From: an uncultured Collinsella sp. | GTDB taxonomy: Bacteria > Actinomycetota > Coriobacteriia > Coriobacteriales > Coriobacteriaceae | Assembly: GCA_900553215.1 (NCBI GenBank) | Contig: USCJ01000106.1 | Span: 1 to 5,463, forward strand | Direction: 5' to 3' | DNA length: 5,463 nucleotides | Shown: positions 4,788-5,463 of the stretch, one piece after another | Layout: every line of letters begins with the position of its first letter | Numbering within the stretch: position 1 is the first letter of the stretch | The notes under the pieces: generated by a model | The model's database searches: none | The model's input: only the letters and a program-made list of their open reading frames with translations | Told to the model about the DNA's origin: nothing | Translations under genes and position numbers: made by a program

Positions 4788-5347
4788 ACGATGGTAAAGT
4801 CGGGAGCCATGCTCACGACGGCCTCCGCCGCACTCGATGCAAAGCGCCGGTCCGCATCGAGTTCACGGGTAACCACCGCGAGCCGAACACCCTCGACGCC
4901 CCGGAGCATGCGGCCCAAAACAGGCTGCACCGGCGTATACATGCGCACGGTATGCTCGTCCGAATCGCCTCGGAAAAGCGGCGCGTGCATATTGCCGATC
5001 TCCCAGCACGCATGCGCGAGCGCAATCGGATCCATGCGGTCGACTTCGACCAAATAAACCTCGGCGCTGCGCAGGCGCACGACAACCGCCACGGGCTCCA
5101 TGCCCGAACGGTCGATGGCGAGCACGTCGCCATCGGCAAGACGACCGCCGTCGGCAGCATCCAGCCGAACATCGATCGTGCGCCCCAGCTCCGTCACGCC
5201 CGCAAACGCGCATACATCAGCCCGGTCCCAATCGAACAGTAGCTCGTCAACTTCAAAGACGCCGCCCAACTTCCGGCGAAGCAGGAGTTCATAGGACGGA
5301 TCGTTGAGATTTCCCAAGCATGTCGTCGAAACCAAGCGTTCAGGCAT
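4769..5347 (-). CDS. ureE: UreE-like protein (urease accessory / nickel metallochaperone family)
   Basis: A 192-residue protein whose centre follows UreE: a beta-rich N-terminal domain with DVRLDAADGGRLADGDVLAI (59-78), then V-x-V-x-x-x-D-P-I-A-L-A-H-A-C-W, and IGNMHAPLF (117-125), matching the family's LGNRHVPLQ. H121 corresponds to the conserved nickel-binding His at the UreE dimer interface (H96 of Klebsiella UreE). The LGRMLRGVEGVRL helix region (144-156) follows as in the family. Differences: the H-x-H nickel site beyond that helix is absent (the segment reads RMYTPVQPV), there is no His-rich tail, and about 40 extra residues precede the domain. No urease gene is visible, so a nickel role outside urease is possible, or a repurposed protein. 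It starts three bases after the slyD stop, in line with translational coupling. The identification is by pattern only. Confidence 0.72.
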   Translation of the reverse strand: MPERLVSTTCLGNLNDPSYELLLRRKLGGVFEVDELLFDWDRADVCAFAGVTELGRTIDVRLDAADGGRLADGDVLAIDRSGMEPVAVVVRLRSAEVYLVEVDRMDPIALAHACWEIGNMHAPLFRGDSDEHTVRMYTPVQPVLGRMLRGVEGVRLAVVTRELDADRRFASSAAEAVVSMAPDFTIVKKTRG

Positions 5348-5350
5348 ACT

Positions 5351-5463
5351 CTAACCCTCGACCTCAACGAGCTCGATATCAAAGTTGAGGTCCTTGCCGG
5401 CCAGCTCGTGGTTGGCGTCGAGCGTCACGGCCTCGGGCGTTACGTCGATGACCACGGCGGGGG
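5351..5463 (-). CDS. slyD: C-terminus of an FKBP-type peptidyl-prolyl isomerase of the SlyD family (partial)
   Basis: The minus strand from the right edge reads 36 codons, [18 protein letters not shown] then [18 protein letters not shown], ending in TAG (5353-5351). The segment D-x-N-H-x-L-A-G-K-x-L-N-F-x-I-E-L-V-E-V is the closing FKBP-domain signature of SlyD, a proline isomerase and chaperone that in Escherichia coli also supplies nickel to hydrogenase maturation. The protein stops right after this motif, so it lacks the His/Cys-rich nickel-binding tail of the E. coli protein, as in many short SlyD forms. The insert-in-flap chaperone domain would be outside the window. The UreE-like start is three bases further on, so the two genes form one unit. 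Confidence 0.85.
   Translation of the reverse strand, partial: PAVVIDVTPEAVTLDANHELAGKDLNFDIELVEVEG

Noticed and set aside
3994..4797. Long plus-strand open frame (267 codons) opposite the HAD phosphatase gene
   Set aside because: It has no recognisable domain, no ribosome binding site that stands out, and it mirrors a gene with all four HAD motifs. It is explained by the GC-rich antisense frame.
4730..5242. Plus-strand open frame opposite the UreE-like gene
   Set aside because: Composition is Arg/His/Ala-rich as expected from antisense of GC-rich codons, and no motif is visible. The opposite strand carries a UreE-like pattern.

Overview
The window looks like part of a GC-rich actinobacterial chromosome, most likely of the class Coriobacteriia and Collinsella-like. 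This rests on the GC-rich third codon positions, the leaderless-looking -10 elements of the form gCTACAAT/gCTACACT, and the general look of the proteins. It is an inference, not a database result. No CRISPR array, tRNA, rRNA or insertion sequence is visible.

Left part (1-1196). A divergent pair: the first seven codons of a minus-strand gene leave the window at the left edge, and a LysR-type regulator reads rightwards. Between them lie 272 bases that are far from empty. The minus-strand gene has a good promoter, a roughly 175-base transcribed leader, a 17-codon upstream reading frame with a near-perfect ribosome binding site, a long hairpin over the end of that frame, and one CTCCT segment that can pair with any of three AGGAG segments. 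The regulator has a textbook LysR-type inverted repeat (ATC-N9-GAT) just before its start. The effector domain recalls the LysR group that controls cysteine and methionine genes in lactic streptococci, and the upstream peptide has two Cys codons, so sulfur-amino-acid control is a reasonable hypothesis.

Middle part (1197-3370). Ribonuclease HI is present with all catalytic residues, but its reading frame is broken once by what looks like loss of one C in a short C run. After the break the original frame stays open by chance and runs in phase into the next gene, a Gfo/Idh/MocA-type oxidoreductase, so a naive gene call gives a false 570-residue chimera. The oxidoreductase is followed after 2 bases by an acylphosphatase with an unusual N-terminal extension; the two probably share a transcript.

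Right part (3371-5463). A PerR-like Fur-family repressor (+) converges on a block of minus-strand genes, read from the right edge: slyD (only its C-terminus is here), a UreE-like protein starting 3 bases after the slyD stop, and a Cof-type HAD phosphatase. The 76-base convergent gap is almost entirely one nested imperfect inverted repeat. SlyD and UreE are both known nickel-handling families, so their tight coupling without visible urease genes suggests a nickel metallochaperone unit, next to a metal-dependent repressor.
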